Origin: Spirochaetia bacterium
GTDB taxonomy: Bacteria; Spirochaetota; Spirochaetia; PWKH01
DNA length: 7,703 nt
Assembly: GCA_007128345.1 (NCBI GenBank)
Contig: SKXS01000243.1
Location: 1-7,703, forward strand
Direction of reading: 5' to 3'
Shown: positions 5,048 through 7,703 of the stretch, piece after piece
Layout: every line of letters begins with the position of its first letter
How positions within the stretch are numbered: position 1 is the first letter of the stretch
Translations under genes and position numbers: made by a program
Notes under the pieces: model-generated
The model's database searches: none
The model's input: the letters and a program-made list of their open reading frames with translations, nothing else
What the model was told of the DNA's origin: nothing

Positions 5048-6094
5048 ATGTCATCAGTAATTGATCTGAGAAGCGATACCGTCACCGTTCCTACCCCACA
5101 GATGCGTGAAGCCATGGTTCAAGCGAAGGTGGGCGATGATGTGTACGGAGAGGACCCTTCAGCCAACGACCTGGAAGCGTATGCCGCCGAGATTACCGGG
5201 AAGGAGGCGGCTCTCTACATGCCTTCCGGCAGCATGGCCAACCTCACGGCACTGTATATCCTCTGCGGCAGGGGAAATGAGGTGCTCGCCCACCCGATGA
5301 GCCATATCATACAGTACGAACTTGCCTCACCTGCCGCCATAGCCGGATGCATGCCCGTATTCGTTCCGGGGGCAGACGGCAAGGTTACCCCCGATGACCT
5401 CCGTCCCTATCTCAAGGGCGAGGAGTACTACCTGTCGCGTCCTACCCTCATCAGCATTGAGAATACCACCAACAAGGCAGGGGGCACCTGCTGGCAGGAG
5501 GACGAGCTGCGCGCTGTCTGGGAATTCTCACGGGAGCACGAGCTTGCGGTCCACATGGACGGGGCGCGGGTATTCAATGCCTCTCTAGCCACAAAGGTCC
5601 CCGTCTCACGGATCGCTTCCTGCACTGATTCCATCGCCTTCTGCCTCTCAAAGGGACTCGGCGCCCCGGCGGGGAGCATGCTCTGCGGAGATGCCTCCTA
5701 CATACGCCAGGCAAGGCGGGTCAGGAAACTCCTGGGTGGCGGCATGCGGCAGATCGGCTGCTACGCCGCAGCGGGACTCTACGCGCTCAAGCACCACGTG
5801 CTCAGACTGGAGGATGACCACCGCCACGCGCGCATCATTGCTGAAGCCATCGGAAGGTCATCCTGGGCAGCCATCGATCCCCAAACGGTGGAGACCAACA
5901 TCGTCATCTGCTCAACCTTCCCGAATGCCGCATCTGAAGCGGCGGCTATGCTGAAGGACCGCGGCATTCTCTGCGGCCCCATGGGTCCCCATGACCTCAG
6001 GTTCGTCACCCATTTAGGCATATCGGAAGAGGATACCTGGCAGGCAGCTGACATCATCGCCTCACTGCACATGCCTTCTCCACATATGGCCTGA
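5048..6094 (+). CDS. ltaE: Low-specificity L-threonine aldolase
   Basis: PLP enzyme cleaving threonine (and allo-threonine) to glycine and acetaldehyde, a cytosolic route to glycine. The 348 residues match the family length. The N-terminus LRSDTVTVPTPQMREAM and VGDDVYGEDPSANDLE (28-43) are diagnostic, PSGSMAN (59-65) belongs to the cofactor pocket, HMDGAR (169-174) gives the Asp171 that contacts the PLP ring nitrogen, and SKGLGAPAGS (201-210) gives the catalytic Lys202. GGGMRQ (230-235) and RFVTHLGI (318-325) are also typical. AGGAG overlaps the aroA stop and is 6 nt before the ATG, so translation is probably coupled to aroA. The reaction stereochemistry (L versus L-allo preference) cannot be read from sequence. 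With citramalate synthase next door making isoleucine without threonine, threonine is free to serve glycine supply; that link is inference. Confidence 0.93.
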   Translation: MSSVIDLRSDTVTVPTPQMREAMVQAKVGDDVYGEDPSANDLEAYAAEITGKEAALYMPSGSMANLTALYILCGRGNEVLAHPMSHIIQYELASPAAIAGCMPVFVPGADGKVTPDDLRPYLKGEEYYLSRPTLISIENTTNKAGGTCWQEDELRAVWEFSREHELAVHMDGARVFNASLATKVPVSRIASCTDSIAFCLSKGLGAPAGSMLCGDASYIRQARRVRKLLGGGMRQIGCYAAAGLYALKHHVLRLEDDHRHARIIAEAIGRSSWAAIDPQTVETNIVICSTFPNAASEAAAMLKDRGILCGPMGPHDLRFVTHLGISEEDTWQAADIIASLHMPSPHMA

Positions 6095-6140
6095 GGTGGT
6101 ATAGTGCATGCCATGAACGAATACCAGAAGGAGCTGACCT

Positions 6141-7334
6141 GTGGGGCACTTTGATCCATGCAATATCCCAGACAGGAGGGGAAGCGATTCAGTCAAGTGG
6201 GACAGATCGGTGCTCAAGCAGATATGCGGCAACCCTGACGCGCTCCCCTTCTGGGTTGCGGACATGGATTTTCCCTCGCCTCCGGAAGTTATTGAAGCGC
6301 TGCATGAGCGGGTAAGCCATGGGGTATTCGGGTACATCCAGGATATGAGTGAAGTCTATGAACTCTTCACCCGGTGGACCTGGTCCCGCCACCGATGGCC
6401 CACAGAAGCGGCGCAGCTCTGCATCACCCCGGGGATCATCAGCGCCCTCTCCTGTCTGGTCAACGTCTTCACCCGTGAGGGCGACCGCATCATCATCCAG
6501 ACACCGGCGTATCGTCCTTTCTTCTCTGTCATCAGAGAGAACCGAAGAGTGGTTGCGGAAAATCCCCTGCGCTACCAGGCAGGCAGGTACACCCTTGATC
6601 TCGATCACCTGGAATCCCTCATGAAGGCCCCATCAGCAGCCATGATGATCTTCTGCAGCCCCCACAACCCCTCTGGACGGGTCTGGACACGCGCGGAACT
6701 TGAAGAGGTGGATGCCCTAGCGAAGCGCTACCATGTCCTAGTGATTTCAGACGAGATTCACGCGGATATGAGCTATAGGCATGTCCGGCATATCCCCTAC
6801 TCCAGTCTCTCGGAATCGGCGGCCCCACGGTCGGTCACCTGCATGGCACCCTCAAAGACCTTCAACATCCCAGGGGAGCACTTCTCCTGCATCGTCATAC
6901 CCGATGCAGGGATGAAAAAGCGCTTTGCCTCCTACCTCAAGCGGTTCTCCATCAATACGCCCACCATCCTTTCCCGCGTGGCCGCTGAGGCCGCGTACCG
7001 GCACGGTGCACCCTGGCTTGACGGGCTCATAGCCCACCTGGAAGATCAGACGTCCTATATTGACCGCACCCTCAGTGAAGCCTCCCGGGAAATACTCTAT
7101 GTGAAGCCGGAAGCGAGCTTCATCGCCTTCATTGACTGCCGTGAAGTGGAGAAGCGACTTAATCCCGGCGAGGATCTTGTACAGGTGCTGGGAACCAAGG
7201 GCGGCATAGCCCTGCACCGGGGAAGCTGGTTCGGCAGGGACGGCAGCGGATTTGTGCGGATGAACTTCGGGACCAGCCGAGCGCTGCTTCAGGAGGGACT
7301 CGTACGGTTCATTGAAACGGTGCGCACCATCTAG
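6141..7334 (+). CDS. MalY/PatB-type PLP-dependent C-S lyase (cystathionine beta-lyase) / aminotransferase
   Basis: Fold-type I PLP enzyme of the MalY/PatB group, which typically cleaves cystathionine or other cysteine S-conjugates to pyruvate, ammonia and a thiol. Some members are aminotransferases. The 397-residue product begins with the family signature FD, RRGSDSVKWD (12-21), then LPFWVADMDFP (35-45). The PLP site is built from SPHNPSG (173-179, Asn176), SDEIHADM (203-210, Asp204) and APSKTFNIPG (236-245, Schiff-base Lys239). FVRMNFGTSR (371-380) is the substrate carboxylate-binding region. The start is GTG: an in-frame TGA lies at 6135-6137, AAGGAG (6128-6133) is 7 nt upstream, and no in-frame ATG precedes the family signature. 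It follows the aldolase gene by 46 nt and is probably in the same operon. Its stop interlocks with that of the convergent gene. The exact substrate is undetermined. Confidence 0.9.
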   Translation: MGHFDPCNIPDRRGSDSVKWDRSVLKQICGNPDALPFWVADMDFPSPPEVIEALHERVSHGVFGYIQDMSEVYELFTRWTWSRHRWPTEAAQLCITPGIISALSCLVNVFTREGDRIIIQTPAYRPFFSVIRENRRVVAENPLRYQAGRYTLDLDHLESLMKAPSAAMMIFCSPHNPSGRVWTRAELEEVDALAKRYHVLVISDEIHADMSYRHVRHIPYSSLSESAAPRSVTCMAPSKTFNIPGEHFSCIVIPDAGMKKRFASYLKRFSINTPTILSRVAAEAAYRHGAPWLDGLIAHLEDQTSYIDRTLSEASREILYVKPEASFIAFIDCREVEKRLNPGEDLVQVLGTKGGIALHRGSWFGRDGSGFVRMNFGTSRALLQEGLVRFIETVRTI

Positions 7335-7703
7335 GGAAGCTCCCAGATCTCTCCTGTCCGCAGATAGTAGAGCTGTGCTGCGGCATGCTTTCCGTAGAGC
7401 CTGCTGACTGCGTCACGGTAAAGCGAGAGCTGGAGCGCATGCTGCTGGGGAGCGAACACCTTGTCGGTCTTCAGGTCCACCACCAGCAGATAATCGGGTA
7501 ATTCAATGATGAGGTCAACCTGGCCGTGCACCAGGATATCATCTCCGTCACGGGCCAGACGCATGGCGAAGGGCATCTCCGAGGTGATCAACGCCCCCTG
7601 ATCCCGGTAGTGGTTGATCACTTCTCCCATGAACCGCTCAACCAGTTTCCGGGCCCGTTCAGCCATCTGCCTCAGCACCGCATCGGAAAGTTTGAGAAAT
7701 TCA
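7331..7703 (-). CDS. AddA/RecB-type helicase-nuclease, C-terminal nuclease domain (partial)
   Basis: The last 123 residues of a larger protein whose frame is open to the right edge. They form a PD-(D/E)XK nuclease of the RecB family: a basic/hydrophobic helix, SEMPFAMRL, then GQVDLII with the first metal-binding Asp, VVDLKTDK with the catalytic Asp-x-Lys, and the family motif QLSLYRDAV with its Gln and Tyr. This arrangement is standard at the C-terminus of AddA or RecB, which with their partner resect double-strand breaks for RecA recombination. The UvrD-like helicase motors would lie beyond the window. A standalone RecB-like nuclease is possible but less likely, because the nuclease fold sits at the very C-terminus. 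It converges on the MalY/PatB gene with no intergenic space and no room for a terminator between them. Confidence 0.85.
   Translation of the reverse strand, partial: EFLKLSDAVLRQMAERARKLVERFMGEVINHYRDQGALITSEMPFAMRLARDGDDILVHGQVDLIIELPDYLLVVDLKTDKVFAPQQHALQLSLYRDAVSRLYGKHAAAQLYYLRTGEIWELP

Noticed and set aside
6104..6154. Mini-ORF (13-16 codons) overlapping the start of the MalY/PatB gene
   Set aside because: Composition is unremarkable, the ribosome site is poorly spaced, and the AAGGAG inside it serves the GTG at 6141.
1..7703. CRISPR array, tRNA/rRNA, insertion sequence, prophage or defence system
   Set aside because: No regularly spaced repeats, tRNA-like folds, transposase or integrase motifs or terminal repeats were seen. 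The AddA/RecB-type nuclease is a standard repair enzyme, not evidence of a defence island.

Overview
This is a compact bacterial amino-acid biosynthesis locus of seven recognisable protein genes (two of them cut by the window edges), plus one short ORF that I read as a candidate regulatory leader peptide. The coding DNA is GC-rich by eye, and Shine-Dalgarno sites sit 6-8 nt before most starts. One intergenic stretch carries near-consensus sigma-70 type promoter hexamers, which points to a bacterium rather than an archaeon. I cannot place the phylum. The gene set (citramalate synthase of the Geobacter type, AddA/RecB-type nuclease) would suit an anaerobe, but that is only an impression.

Left half, minus strand, read right to left: candidate leader ORF (3563-3351), ilvN (3225-2716), leuA (2579-1065), cimA (1065 to beyond position 1). 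IlvN is the regulatory subunit of acetolactate synthase. LeuA commits 2-oxoisovalerate to leucine. CimA condenses pyruvate and acetyl-CoA to citramalate, giving a threonine-independent route to 2-oxobutanoate and isoleucine. The catalytic partner IlvB is not in the window. leuA and cimA share one base (TAATG) and are probably translationally coupled.

Right half, plus strand: aroA (EPSP synthase, 3716-5038), a low-specificity threonine aldolase (5048-6094) and a MalY/PatB-type PLP enzyme (GTG start, 6141-7334), closely spaced and probably an operon. At the right edge a minus-strand gene encodes the C-terminal nuclease domain of an AddA/RecB-type helicase-nuclease. Its stop codon and that of the MalY/PatB gene interlock in a single CTAG at 7331-7334.

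The most interesting part is the roughly 490-bp divergent intergenic region between ilvN and aroA. It holds two divergent promoters sharing one palindromic -35 element (3621-3629), a palindrome at the predicted minus-strand start site, and a 70-codon ORF. The last 38 codons of that ORF specify 28 Ile, Leu or Val residues and no Ala or Gly. Lying between a strong promoter and an ilv/leu operon, this looks like a branched-chain amino-acid leader peptide. No classical hairpin plus U-tract terminator is visible between it and ilvN, so the regulatory mechanism, if real, is not the textbook one or remains to be found.
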